Below are positions 47,229-56,587 of a stretch of 64,000 nucleotides of DNA, one piece after another. The DNA is taken from assembly GCF_016592435.1 (NCBI RefSeq), contig NZ_AP014545.1:992001-1056000 (forward strand). The letters are read 5' to 3'. A model generated the notes under the pieces. It saw only the letters and a program-made list of their open reading frames with translations, had not been told where the DNA came from and made no database searches. Made by a program: the position numbers and the translations under genes. The stretch comes from Amphritea japonica ATCC BAA-1530. GTDB lineage: Bacteria > Pseudomonadota > Gammaproteobacteria > Pseudomonadales > Balneatricaceae. Positions within the stretch are counted from its first letter, which is position 1. The number at the start of each line of letters is the position of its first letter.

Positions 47229-48143
47229 ATGATCGGACAACGTACTTTACGGAACAGCATCAAAGCAACTGGAGTCGGGCTTCATACGGGTCAGAAAGTT
47301 TATCTGACGCTGAAACCTGCGCCGGTAGATACGGGCATTGTTTTCCGTCGAGTCGATCTGGAACCGACAGTTGATATTCAAGCTTGTGCTAAAAATGTGG
47401 GTGATACCACAATGTCGACAAATCTGCAGAAGGGTGATGTGCGGATCTCCACCGTTGAACATTTGCTTTCAGCAATGGCGGGCCTTGGTATTGATAATGC
47501 CTATGTTGAGTTGAGCGCTGAAGAAGTGCCAATCATGGATGGCAGCGCGGCTCCTTTTGTCTTCCTGATACAGTCTGCGGGTATTCAGGAACAGGATAGT
47601 CCGAAAGAATTTATTCGAATTACCAAGGAAGTAACGGTTCAGATCGAAGATAAAGTGGCGACCTTTAAGCCGTTTAACGGGTTCAAGGTTGGTTTTACAA
47701 TCGAGTTTGATCACCCTGCTTTCGCTGATCGTAATATGGAAGCGAGTTTAGATTTTTCCAGTACTTCGTTTGTTAAAGAAGTCAGTCGCGCTCGTACCTT
47801 TGGCTTTATGCGAGATATTGAATATCTGCGTGCACAGAATCTGGCTCTCGGTGGCAGCATGGATAACGCCATCGTAGTGGATGACTATCGTATTCTTAAT
47901 GAAGATGGTCTACGGTACGATGATGAGTTTGTTAAACACAAAGTGTTGGACGCTGTAGGTGATCTATATCTATTAGGTAAAAGCCTGATTGGTGAGTTTC
48001 ATGGTTTTAAATCAGGCCACTATCTGAATAATCTGTTACTACGTAAGTTACTGGAAACAGAAGATGCCTGGGAGGTGGTTACCTTTGATGGCCAGGAACA
48101 GTCGGTGCCTATTTCATATCTTCAACCTGTCGTTGTCGGTTGA
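47229..48143 (+). CDS. lpxC: UDP-3-O-acyl-N-acetylglucosamine deacetylase LpxC
   Basis: A 304-residue zinc enzyme committing to lipid A synthesis. It begins [20 protein letters not shown], with zinc ligands in [12 protein letters not shown] and [15 protein letters not shown]. The catalytic [14 protein letters not shown] segment is also present. ATG at 47229 matches the E. coli N-terminus; the frame extends to TTG 47217 without similarity. Followed by a strong terminator that closes the cluster. Confidence 0.97.
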   Translation: MIGQRTLRNSIKATGVGLHTGQKVYLTLKPAPVDTGIVFRRVDLEPTVDIQACAKNVGDTTMSTNLQKGDVRISTVEHLLSAMAGLGIDNAYVELSAEEVPIMDGSAAPFVFLIQSAGIQEQDSPKEFIRITKEVTVQIEDKVATFKPFNGFKVGFTIEFDHPAFADRNMEASLDFSSTSFVKEVSRARTFGFMRDIEYLRAQNLALGGSMDNAIVVDDYRILNEDGLRYDDEFVKHKVLDAVGDLYLLGKSLIGEFHGFKSGHYLNNLLLRKLLETEDAWEVVTFDGQEQSVPISYLQPVVVG

Positions 48144-48161
48144 TTAGACTCATTTTCAAAT

Positions 48162-48189
48162 AGCCGGACTATCCAGTCCGGCTTTTTTG
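48162..48189 (+). terminator. Intrinsic terminator after lpxC
   Basis: AGCCGGACT (48162-48170) pairs perfectly with AGTCCGGCT (48175-48183) around ATCC, then six T. It ends the division cluster transcript. Confidence 0.92.
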
Positions 48190-48332
48190 TGTTTTTTCTG
48201 CCTATTTATACCCACTAAAAAAATATCCCTATTGAGATTCAATTTGGTGCCCCAATAGATGTAGAATGTTGTGTTAATTTAACAGTTTAACCGGCCTCAG
48301 CCCGCCGAATCTAACAGGTAAATAATCAGATT

Positions 48333-51068
48333 ATGTTCACTTCGATGTTAAAGAAGGTTTTCGGTAGTAAAAACGATCGCGTACTCAAACAGATGGGTAA
48401 GGTCGTTAAACAGATCAATAGCTATGAAAGTGAACTGGAACAACTGTCTGATGCAGACCTGCAAGCGAAGACAGCTGATTTTAAACTTCACTTAGAGCAG
48501 GGTGATAGTCTCGAAAAGATTTTGCCTGAAGCCTTTGCTGTCGTTCGTGAAGCTTCTCGTCGGGTGATGGGTATGCGTCACTTTGATGTGCAGATGATAG
48601 GTGGTTTGACGCTTCATCAGGGAAAAGTTGCAGAGATGCGCACTGGTGAGGGTAAAACGCTGGTGGCGACCCTGCCAGTCTATCTGAACGCATTGGCGGG
48701 CCGCGGTGTTCATGTAGTCACCGTTAACGATTATCTGGCAAGCCGGGATGCTGAATGGATGCGCCCTTTGTATGAATTTCTGGGGCTGAGTGTGGGTGTG
48801 GTTCTGTCAGGGCAGGATCCGGAAACCAAGCGGGCCGCTTATCAGTCAGATATTACTTACGGCACGAATAATGAGTTTGGCTTTGACTATCTGCGCGATA
48901 ATATGGCGTTCAGTGTAGAGGATAAAGTCCAGCGCGATTTCTTCTTCTCGGTTGTGGATGAGGTGGATTCCATCCTGATCGATGAAGCACGTACACCGTT
49001 AATTATTTCGGGTGCAGCGGAAGACAGTTCAGAGCTGTATCGCAAGATGAATACCCTGATCCCTGTGTTAGAAAAATACGATGGTGAAATTGATCCCAAG
49101 AGCGAAGAAGAAATTGAAGGTGATTTCACCGTAGATGAAAAGAACCGCTCTGTTGAAATGACGGAACGGGGTCATCAGCGTATTGAAGAGATGTTGAGTA
49201 AAGAGGGGATTTTGGGTGAGGGTGAAAGCCTCTATGCGCCGCAGAATTTGAGTCTGCTTCATCATGTATTGGCTGCTCTGCGGGCACATAACCTATTTCA
49301 GCGCGATGTGGACTATATTGTTCAGGACGGCGCCGTTGTTATCGTTGATGAGCATACCGGTCGAATTATGCCAGGGCGTCGTTGGTCTGAAGGTTTGCAT
49401 CAGGCGGTAGAAGCCAAAGAAGGCCTGCATATCAATCAGGAAAGCCAGACTCTCGCATCAACGACTTTTCAGAATTATTTCCGTTTGTACGAAAAGTTGT
49501 CTGGTATGACCGGAACTGCAGATACTGAAGCGTTCGAGCTTAATCAGATCTATGGTCTGGATGTCATCGTTATCCCTACTAACGTTACCGTTGCCCGAAT
49601 CGATTATAACGACCTTGTTTTCCTCACGATCGAGGAGAAGTATGAAGCGGTTTTGGAAGAGATTCTCCACTGTGTTGAAGAAAAACGTCCGGTACTGGTG
49701 GGTACTGCATCTGTTGAATCTTCAGAGCTGATCTCTGCTTTTCTGACGAAGAAAAATGTCGCCCATAACGTACTTAACGCTAAGAATCACGGTAAAGAAG
49801 CGGGTATTATCACCGAAGCGGGTCGTGCCAGTGCTGTAACTATCGCAACAAACATGGCCGGTCGAGGCACCGATATTGTGTTGGGTGGTAAGCTGGAATC
49901 CGAGTTAGAAAAGCTGGATAACCCAACTGAAGAGCAAATTGCCGAAGCAACAGCTGAGTGGCAAAAGCGTCATGATGCTGTTCTTGAAGCAGGCGGTCTG
50001 CATATTATCGGCACAGAGCGGCACGAATCCCGCCGTATCGATAACCAGCTGCGAGGTCGTGCTGGTCGTCAGGGCGATAACGGTTCTTCCCGTTTCTTCC
50101 TGTCGCTGGAAGATGATTTGATGCGGATTTTTGCATCGGACCGGGTGCGCCAGTTTATGAAAGCTCTGGGTATGGAAAAGGGTGAAGCTATCGAACATAA
50201 GATGGTTTCTAATGCGATTGAGAAAGCGCAGCGTAAAGTGGAAGGTCGTAACTACGATATCCGTAAGCAGTTGCTTGAATACGATGATGTTGCGAATGAC
50301 CAGCGTCGAGCGGTATATGATCAGCGTAATGAATTGATGGCAACCAATGATATTTCTGAAACTATCGAAGCGGTGCGTGCAGAAGTGGTTGAGGGTGTCA
50401 TTAATGACTACATTGCGCCTCAGAGTCTGGATGAACAGTGGGATGTACCAGGACTTGAAAAACAGTTGGAAGCTGAGTTTGGCATAGAGATGCCAGTTCA
50501 ACAGTGGCTTGATCAGGACGATACACTTCATGAAGAAACGCTGCGTCAGCGTATTCTGAGGGATATCGTCGAAGATTATCAGGCTAAGTCTGCCATTGTT
50601 GGTGAAGAAAATATGCGCCTGTTTGAGAAGCAAGTGATGCTTCAGGTGTTGGACACCTTGTGGAAAGAGCACCTCCAGTCAATGGATATGTTACGTCAGG
50701 GTATTCATTTACGAGGGTATGCTCAGAAAAACCCTAAGCAGGAGTATAAGCGTGAATCCTTTATTCTGTTTGAGCAGTTGTTGGAAAATATCAAAACGGA
50801 TGTGGTGAAGATTCTTAGTAATGTTTCAGTTCGCCAGCCTGAAGAGATTGAAGCGATGGAGCAGCAGCGTCGGGAACAGGCCGAGCAACAGCAGATGGAC
50901 TTTAAACATGAAGAATCGTCAGCAATGGGAAGTGACGAGTCTGATGTTGAAGGCGAGGCCGCTGGCGCTGAGCCGTTTGTGAGAGAAGGTAAGAAGGTCG
51001 GACGTAATGATCCTTGCCCTTGTGGTTCAGGCAAAAAATATAAACAGTGCCACGGTAAACTTAGCTGA
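48333..51068 (+). CDS. secA: Preprotein translocase ATPase SecA
   Basis: A 911-residue motor that drives proteins through SecYEG. Walker A is in [53 protein letters not shown] and [14 protein letters not shown] are DEAD-motor motifs. The C-terminal zinc site is [14 protein letters not shown], which binds SecB and lipids, after an acidic linker. No SecM-like arrest gene is present in the 189-base upstream gap. Length matches E. coli SecA (901). Confidence 0.98.
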   Translation: MFTSMLKKVFGSKNDRVLKQMGKVVKQINSYESELEQLSDADLQAKTADFKLHLEQGDSLEKILPEAFAVVREASRRVMGMRHFDVQMIGGLTLHQGKVAEMRTGEGKTLVATLPVYLNALAGRGVHVVTVNDYLASRDAEWMRPLYEFLGLSVGVVLSGQDPETKRAAYQSDITYGTNNEFGFDYLRDNMAFSVEDKVQRDFFFSVVDEVDSILIDEARTPLIISGAAEDSSELYRKMNTLIPVLEKYDGEIDPKSEEEIEGDFTVDEKNRSVEMTERGHQRIEEMLSKEGILGEGESLYAPQNLSLLHHVLAALRAHNLFQRDVDYIVQDGAVVIVDEHTGRIMPGRRWSEGLHQAVEAKEGLHINQESQTLASTTFQNYFRLYEKLSGMTGTADTEAFELNQIYGLDVIVIPTNVTVARIDYNDLVFLTIEEKYEAVLEEILHCVEEKRPVLVGTASVESSELISAFLTKKNVAHNVLNAKNHGKEAGIITEAGRASAVTIATNMAGRGTDIVLGGKLESELEKLDNPTEEQIAEATAEWQKRHDAVLEAGGLHIIGTERHESRRIDNQLRGRAGRQGDNGSSRFFLSLEDDLMRIFASDRVRQFMKALGMEKGEAIEHKMVSNAIEKAQRKVEGRNYDIRKQLLEYDDVANDQRRAVYDQRNELMATNDISETIEAVRAEVVEGVINDYIAPQSLDEQWDVPGLEKQLEAEFGIEMPVQQWLDQDDTLHEETLRQRILRDIVEDYQAKSAIVGEENMRLFEKQVMLQVLDTLWKEHLQSMDMLRQGIHLRGYAQKNPKQEYKRESFILFEQLLENIKTDVVKILSNVSVRQPEEIEAMEQQRREQAEQQQMDFKHEESSAMGSDESDVEGEAAGAEPFVREGKKVGRNDPCPCGSGKKYKQCHGKLS

Positions 51069-51170
51069 TATTGGTGTTCAGTGATGATCGGAATTGGGCT
51101 GACACTGCTTCGGCATCTCATAGAGCAAGTTGAATAGTTTTACCCTTTTCTTGGTATTGATAAGAACCCC

Positions 51171-51198
51171 GAAAGCAGCGAAGCTGCTTTCTTTTTTT
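51171..51198 (+). terminator. Intrinsic terminator between secA and argJ
   Basis: GAAAGCAGC (51171-51179) and GCTGCTTTC (51183-51191) form a perfect 9-bp stem with a GAA loop, followed by seven T. The argJ start lies only about 20 bases beyond, so the hairpin may attenuate argJ. Confidence 0.88.
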
Positions 51199-51217
51199 AT
51201 GATTTAAGGAGCTTGTA

Positions 51218-52435
51218 ATGGCTGTAGGTCCTGGCACACTTCCAACGCTGCATCCGGTTGCTGGTTTTCGTTTAGGTACAACCTCTGCCGGTGTCAAAAC
51301 GCCAGGACGACAAGATCTGGTCGTGATGAAGATTGCTCCTGGCGCAACAACGGCAGGTGTATTTACCCAAAACCAGTTTTGCGCCGCGCCGGTTCAGATA
51401 TGTAAATCCCACCTTAAGAAAGCGATGCCTTCATTCTTGGTTGTTAATACCGGCAATGCGAATGCGGGTACCGGAAAAGAAGGTTATCAGGATGCGCTGG
51501 ATGTCTGCCAATCAGTTGCTGAGCATGCTGGTGTCGCTCTTGATCAAGTGCTTCCTTATTCGACAGGTGTGATCGGTGAGAAGTTGCCTACTGAACGCAT
51601 TATGCCTGCTGTTCCCGCTGCTTTTAATGCTCTGACTGAAGATGGTTGGCTGGACGCTGCCAATGGTATTACAACAACGGATACTCGTCCTAAAGCTTTT
51701 TCACTACAGTTCGATTACCGGGGTGTGCTTATTACACTGACTGGCATCTCTAAAGGTGCCGGTATGATTAAGCCAAATATGGCTACTATGCTGGCTTATG
51801 TGGCCACTGATGCAAAGATCGAAGCGCAACTGCTACAGTCGATGCTTAGTCGTTCAGCTGATCTGACTTTTAATCGGGTCACAATTGACGGTGATACCTC
51901 GACAAACGACTCTTGCATGTTAATAGCCACTGGTGCCAGTGGTGTTGAGGTGACAGAGACGGATTCTGAGCTGTTTGAAGAGTTTAGTAACGCTCTGGAT
52001 AAAGTGATGCTGGAATTGGCTCAGGCCATTGTCCGTGACGGTGAAGGCGCGACTAAATTTGTCACGATCTCTGTTGAACAGGCAGCAAACTCTGCTGAAG
52101 CACTGAAAACAGCGTACGCAGTTGCTCACTCACCATTGGTTAAGACGGCACTGTTTGCCAGTGACCCTAACTGGGGGCGAATTCTGGCCGCGGTAGGCTA
52201 TGCTGGTGTGGATAACCTGGACGTAGACGCATTACAGATCTGGCTGGGTGATACCTGTATTGTTGAAAACGGCGGCCGTGCTCAAGGTTATACAGAGTCA
52301 GCGGGGCAGGCAGTGATGAGTAGGGAAGATATTACTATTCGTATAATACTTAACCGTGGGAATAAACAGGAAACGGTGTGGACGACTGATCTAAGTAAGG
52401 ATTATGTTTCTATCAATGCGGATTACCGTTCCTGA
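51218..52435 (+). CDS. argJ: Bifunctional glutamate N-acetyltransferase / ornithine acetyltransferase ArgJ
   Basis: A 405-residue enzyme that recycles the acetyl group in arginine synthesis. It is a self-cleaving protein: the conserved SKGAGMIKPNMATMLAYVATD holds the Ala-Thr processing site whose Thr becomes the catalytic nucleophile. FRLGTTSAGVKTPGRQDLVV, VVNTGNANAGTG, and FASDPNWGRILAAVGYAG are further family blocks. Whether it has only the ornithine activity cannot be read from the sequence. Confidence 0.95.
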   Translation: MAVGPGTLPTLHPVAGFRLGTTSAGVKTPGRQDLVVMKIAPGATTAGVFTQNQFCAAPVQICKSHLKKAMPSFLVVNTGNANAGTGKEGYQDALDVCQSVAEHAGVALDQVLPYSTGVIGEKLPTERIMPAVPAAFNALTEDGWLDAANGITTTDTRPKAFSLQFDYRGVLITLTGISKGAGMIKPNMATMLAYVATDAKIEAQLLQSMLSRSADLTFNRVTIDGDTSTNDSCMLIATGASGVEVTETDSELFEEFSNALDKVMLELAQAIVRDGEGATKFVTISVEQAANSAEALKTAYAVAHSPLVKTALFASDPNWGRILAAVGYAGVDNLDVDALQIWLGDTCIVENGGRAQGYTESAGQAVMSREDITIRIILNRGNKQETVWTTDLSKDYVSINADYRS

Positions 52436-52450
52436 TAGGGTATTTTTCTT

Positions 52451-53398
52451 GTGTCTGAGTTAATTCATGTTGCTGCCGCTGCAATCTTTAACGAATCAGG
52501 TAAATTGCTGTTGGCTTTGCGTGATGAAACGCAACATCAGGGCGGCTTATGGGAGTTTCCTGGCGGTAAGGTCGAGGCAGGTGAGGATGTCTACAGCGCG
52601 TTGGCCAGAGAGCTAAATGAGGAGTTGGGGATAGAGGTTGATATCTCTGCGACTACGCCGCTGATACAGGTTCCTTTTCACTATCCTGAAAAATCGGTAC
52701 TACTGGACGTCTTTCGGGTGACTCGCTTCGCTGGTAAAGCTTATGGAAGGGAAGGCCAACCTCTAAAATGGATCAGTCTCACCGAATTGCCTAACTATCA
52801 GTTTCCGGCAGCAAATAAACCTATTGTTGATGCGTTACTGCTCCCCAGGATTATCGCTATTTCCCCGGAGTTACCTCTTGATGAGTACGCATCTTTTGTG
52901 CGTAATGCTATGGCTAAGGTCGAGCAAAGTGATCATGCAATGGCGGTTATGTTGAGGGTAAAGCAGCTCGCTGAATCGGATCAGTTAACACTTTATTCGA
53001 CGCTTACAAAAGAGTTTCCAGATCTACAGTTGATATGGAATGGATCTGTTGAGTCGGCTAACAAGGCAGGTATTCAGTCTATTCATCTTAGCTCAGTTCG
53101 ATTAATGCAACTGCAGCATCGGAATGACTTTCACGGAGATTTGTTGGGTGCGTCCTGCCATAGTAAAAAAGAGATTCGCCATGCTGAACAACTCGGTGTT
53201 GATTATATAACTCTGTCGCCGGTTCAGCAGACCTTGAGTCATCCCACAGCTGAACCACTGGGATGGCAGCGATTTTCGGAATTAGTGCGTGACTGTGCTT
53301 TGCCCGTTTATGCTTTAGGTGGCGTAGATTCTGTAGATCTGGAGCGAAGTCTGTGTGCTGGTGGGCAAGGCGTTGCTGGGATTCGTGGTTTCAGTTAA
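52451..53398 (+). CDS. Nudix hydrolase MutT fused to a thiamine-phosphate-synthase-like domain
   Basis: A 315-residue two-domain protein. Residues 1-130 form a MutT-type Nudix domain with the full box GGKVEAGEDVYSALARELNEELG (quoted in part) and FEFPGG-like LWEFPGGKVEAG; this cleans 8-oxo-dGTP. Residues from about 150 resemble TMP synthase/TenI: IQSIHLSSVRLMQLQHR, LLGASCHSKKEIRHAEQLG, DYITLSPVQQT and LPVYALGGVDS. The fusion is known in many gammaproteobacteria next to argJ. Start GTG at 52451. The role of the second domain is uncertain. Confidence 0.9.
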   Translation: MSELIHVAAAAIFNESGKLLLALRDETQHQGGLWEFPGGKVEAGEDVYSALARELNEELGIEVDISATTPLIQVPFHYPEKSVLLDVFRVTRFAGKAYGREGQPLKWISLTELPNYQFPAANKPIVDALLLPRIIAISPELPLDEYASFVRNAMAKVEQSDHAMAVMLRVKQLAESDQLTLYSTLTKEFPDLQLIWNGSVESANKAGIQSIHLSSVRLMQLQHRNDFHGDLLGASCHSKKEIRHAEQLGVDYITLSPVQQTLSHPTAEPLGWQRFSELVRDCALPVYALGGVDSVDLERSLCAGGQGVAGIRGFS

Positions 53399-53429
53399 TC
53401 CGTTTTATCTATATTTCTAATGCAATTGT

Positions 53430-53669
53430 TTAGTGTAAGGGGCGGTCCTGGTATTCCTGGCTTTCCGGGTCGTCAAAGCTGCTGCTGTAATCATCTACGC
53501 TAGGTTCCGCGGCAACTTTATATTCCTCAGAAGCCCAGGCTCCGAGATCTATCAATTTACAGCGTTCGCTACAGAAAGGCCGGAAAGTATTCGCAGTGTT
53601 CCATTCTAACTGTTTGCTACAACTAGGGCAGGCAACTAATGGTTTTTTCGTCTGGGTAGGATTTGCCAA
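53430..53669 (-). CDS. yacG: DNA gyrase inhibitor/zinc-binding protein YacG
   Basis: A 79-residue zinc protein with four Cys ligands ([12 protein letters not shown] and [18 protein letters not shown]). In E. coli YacG binds GyrB and blocks DNA binding. The C-terminal tail is acidic. The start is TTG at 53669, well spaced from CAGGAG; no ATG or GTG is available upstream of the first Cys. It follows coaE by one base and pilD further upstream, the usual order. Confidence 0.92.
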   Translation of the reverse strand: MANPTQTKKPLVACPSCSKQLEWNTANTFRPFCSERCKLIDLGAWASEEYKVAAEPSVDDYSSSFDDPESQEYQDRPLH

Positions 53670-53670
53670 G

Positions 53671-54279
53671 TTAAGACTCCTGTTTCTGTTGTGCCAGTTC
53701 TATCAGCTTATGATGTAACGATTCTACTTTTGGTTGCAGTAGTGCTTCAGGTCCACTGTTATCAATAAGGCTGTCTGCACGCTCTATACGTTCTAAGCGA
53801 GGCATCTGCGCGGCAATAATGGCCCTGACTTGCGTGCTATCGGTGTCATCTCTGACTGTGGTTCGGTTAATCTGAGTTGCTTCATCGACATCCACAACAA
53901 CGGTATGATCTACCATTAGGTGCTGGTCAGTTTCCAGTAAGAGTGGAGAAGCCAGAATAGCATAGGCTGAGATAGCCTGTTCAAGTTGTTGTAAGATCCG
54001 TTCTCTGATTATTGGGTGTAATAGCTGCTCCAGCCAGTCTCGCTGTTCAGGCTGGTCAAAGACGATTTTTCTAAGTGCGGTGCGATCTAGATTGCCATCA
54101 TTAAGAAGAATTTTTTCCCCGAACTGCTGAATGATTTTATCCAGCGCAGGTTCTCCGGGCTGAACGACTTCCCGGGCAACGATGTCCGCATCAACTACGC
54201 ATATGCCTAGTAGCTCAAAACGCTGAGAAACGGCTGTTTTTCCACTTCCAATGCCGCCGGTAAGGCCTGCTACAAACAT
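53671..54279 (-). CDS. coaE: Dephospho-CoA kinase
   Basis: A 202-residue P-loop kinase that performs the last step of coenzyme A synthesis. Walker A is in [38 protein letters not shown] and the lid segment [10 protein letters not shown] are typical, then ASPLLLETD. It lies between pilD and yacG with short gaps, the classical pilD-coaE-yacG arrangement. Confidence 0.96.
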   Translation of the reverse strand: MFVAGLTGGIGSGKTAVSQRFELLGICVVDADIVAREVVQPGEPALDKIIQQFGEKILLNDGNLDRTALRKIVFDQPEQRDWLEQLLHPIIRERILQQLEQAISAYAILASPLLLETDQHLMVDHTVVVDVDEATQINRTTVRDDTDSTQVRAIIAAQMPRLERIERADSLIDNSGPEALLQPKVESLHHKLIELAQQKQES

Positions 54280-54315
54280 ATCAATGTCTCTGAATATAAT
54301 TAGTCGTATTTTTGG

Positions 54316-55212
54316 TTAAAAATTTAATAGCTGAAGATACCAATCAGTCAGGTCATGGCCCCAGAGTAGCGCTATCCAGCCAGCTCCAGCCAGATAAGGC
54401 CCAAAAGGAATGGGTGTTTGAGACTCATGACGGCTGAAGGCTATCATCAAGCCGCCAACTACGGCGCCAATGAGTGAAGAGGCAAGAATAATCAATGGCA
54501 GCATGTCCGCGCCAGCCCATGCGCCTAATGCAGCTAATAGCTTGAAGTCACCATAGCCCATGCCTTCTTTTCCGGTAATCAGCTTAAATAGCCAGTACAC
54601 AGACCAAAGAGAAAGGTAACCCAATACGGCACCCCAGAGCGCCGAAGGCAGGCTGGTGAAGTAGTCGAAACTATTTAGTATCAGTCCAATCCAGAGCAGT
54701 GGCAGTGTTATTTTGTCGGGTAGCAGTTGATGATCTATATCAATAGCGGTTAATGCGATCAGGCACCAGCTAAAAAATACAATGCTAAAGGCAACGAGAT
54801 TAAAGCCATAAAGGTAGATGATAGCGGCAGATATCGCTGCTGTTATCAGCTCAATCAGCGGATATCGCAGTGATATTGGGGTTTTGCAGCTACTGCATTT
54901 TCCTCCCAGTATCAGAAAGTAGCTGATAAGAGGAATGTTTTCATACCAGTGTATCAGGTGACCACAGGTTGGGCAGGTAGAGGCAGGCTGAGCTAAATTA
55001 TATACGGTCGCAGGCTCTTTAGGGTGCTCAGTTGTGCCCGTATCAGTTGTATTGTTATTGGCTGCTTCGGCTGCCATTAACTGCCATTCATGCTCCATCA
55101 TCAACGGCAGTCGGTGGATAACGACATTGAGAAAGCTACCAATCAGAAGAGCAAATCCAAAAGCCACTGATACTGACAGCCATGTATTGGCTGCAATAAG
55201 TTCAAACAGCAT
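54316..55212 (-). CDS. pilD: Type IV prepilin peptidase / N-methyltransferase PilD
   Basis: A 298-residue membrane enzyme that cleaves prepilin leaders and methylates the new N-terminus. GSFLNVVIHRLP is near the start. A zinc-binding tetracysteine motif (CPTCGHLIHWYENIPLISYF then CSSC) is intact. The catalytic aspartates are in LTAIDIDHQLLPD and GMGYGDFKLLAALGAW. An insert of about 20 residues (EAANNNTTDTGTTEHP) precedes the Cys motif. The start ATG at 55212 is preferred to TTG 55233. Confidence 0.95.
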   Translation of the reverse strand: MLFELIAANTWLSVSVAFGFALLIGSFLNVVIHRLPLMMEHEWQLMAAEAANNNTTDTGTTEHPKEPATVYNLAQPASTCPTCGHLIHWYENIPLISYFLILGGKCSSCKTPISLRYPLIELITAAISAAIIYLYGFNLVAFSIVFFSWCLIALTAIDIDHQLLPDKITLPLLWIGLILNSFDYFTSLPSALWGAVLGYLSLWSVYWLFKLITGKEGMGYGDFKLLAALGAWAGADMLPLIILASSLIGAVVGGLMIAFSRHESQTPIPFGPYLAGAGWIALLWGHDLTDWYLQLLNF

Positions 55213-55283
55213 AAAGTCGGATGTTCCTGTCAATTTCGGTCAAAGTTTTTATGAAATATTCAATATAAAACTCTGAACGTTCG

Positions 55284-56510
55284 CTAAACTACATTACCTA
55301 GTTGGAAGATTGGTAAGTACATCGCGATAACCAGGCCGCCTACCAAAATGCCCAGGATTGACATGATTAACGGTTCGATTAACGTTGATAGGTTGTCGAC
55401 GGCATCATCAACCTCATCTTCATAATAACCAGCAACTTTATCTAGCATGGTCTCAAGCGAGCCCGCTTCTTCGCCGATAGCGATCATTTGTGTTGCCATC
55501 GGTGGGAACAGGCCGGTCATAGTAACTGCGTTTTGAAGTGACTGACCAGTCGATACGCCATTCTTAATCTGCTGAATGGCTGTTTCATAGACAATATTTC
55601 CTGAAGCGCCTGCAGCAGAGTCCAGAGCATCAACTAAAGGAACGCCAGCTGCAAAAGTAGTTGCCAGAGTTCTGGCGAAACGGGCAATGGCGGAGTTGTG
55701 AAGTATCTGGCCAATAATGGGCAGTTTGAGAACGCTTCGATCTACCCACTCTCTGAAGCCTCGTGATTTCTCATGCGCTTTAGATATTGTAAAACCAGAT
55801 ACTGCGATTGCGATAATTGCGATAAACCACCAGTCCTGGGCTATATTAGACAGGCTGACTACAAATAAAGTGAATGCTGGCAGGTCTGCGCCGAAGCTGG
55901 AAAATACACTTTCGAATTGTGGTACTACTTTAATTAGCAGTATTGCTGAAACAACTAAACCGACTACGATAACGGCAATTGGATAGGTAAGTGCTTTCTT
56001 TATTTTTTTCTTAAGTTTTTCCATCTTCTCTTTGTAAGATGCAATACGGTCTAACATGGTTTCAAGCGAACCGGAGCTTTCACCAGCATCTACCAGATTA
56101 CAATAGAGATCATCAAAGCACTTTGGGTGCCGTTCTAGTGCTTTGGCAAAACTGGTACCGCCGCTGACGTCGGATTTTAGGTCATAAATAACTTTTTTCA
56201 TTTTGGCTTTTTCTATGCCGTTAGCAACAATATCGAAGCCTTGTAATAGGGGGACGCCAGATTTCAGCATGGTGGCGGTTTGTCGTGTGAACAGCGCAAC
56301 GTCCAGTGGTTTTATCGGTTTGTTGTGATTGCTGAACATGCTATAAGTCTGTTTGCGGACTTTTTTCGGCATAACTCCCTGTTTGCGCAACAGGGCTTTA
56401 GCTTCGCCAAGATTATCGGCATTGATAGAGCCTTTACTAGGATTACCACTTTTATCCTTGCCTTCCCAGTTAAAGGTGATAGGTGCCTTATCTGTTACTT
56501 TCTTAGCCAT
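55284..56510 (-). CDS. pilC: Type IV pilus inner-membrane platform protein PilC
   Basis: A 408-residue polytopic protein with two homologous GspF domains. DVALFTRQTATMLKSGVPLLQGF marks the first and ARFARTLATTFAAGVPLVDAL the second (quoted in part). Three to four membrane helices lie around 175-195, 215-245 and near the C-terminus (ILGILVGGLVIAMYLPIFQL). PilC couples the PilB motor to pilin insertion. It follows pilB in the same operon, about 77 bases apart. Confidence 0.95.
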   Translation of the reverse strand: MAKKVTDKAPITFNWEGKDKSGNPSKGSINADNLGEAKALLRKQGVMPKKVRKQTYSMFSNHNKPIKPLDVALFTRQTATMLKSGVPLLQGFDIVANGIEKAKMKKVIYDLKSDVSGGTSFAKALERHPKCFDDLYCNLVDAGESSGSLETMLDRIASYKEKMEKLKKKIKKALTYPIAVIVVGLVVSAILLIKVVPQFESVFSSFGADLPAFTLFVVSLSNIAQDWWFIAIIAIAVSGFTISKAHEKSRGFREWVDRSVLKLPIIGQILHNSAIARFARTLATTFAAGVPLVDALDSAAGASGNIVYETAIQQIKNGVSTGQSLQNAVTMTGLFPPMATQMIAIGEEAGSLETMLDKVAGYYEDEVDDAVDNLSTLIEPLIMSILGILVGGLVIAMYLPIFQLGNVV

Positions 56511-56587
56511 CCGGTTGATTTCCGTTTACAGGTTTAGAATACGTACTATCTACAATGTTTAAAGTATTAACAACTATGCTAAGGCCA

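Noticed and set aside
48190-48332. secM-type arrest peptide gene upstream of secA
   Set aside because: The gap is only 189 bases from lpxC and contains a terminator; no signal-peptide-bearing small frame ending in an arrest motif is present.
49905-50672. 255-codon open frame on the minus strand inside secA
   Set aside because: It is fully antisense to conserved SecA coding sequence; its composition (Phe, Leu, His, Ile-rich) is typical of a shadow frame and it has no motif.
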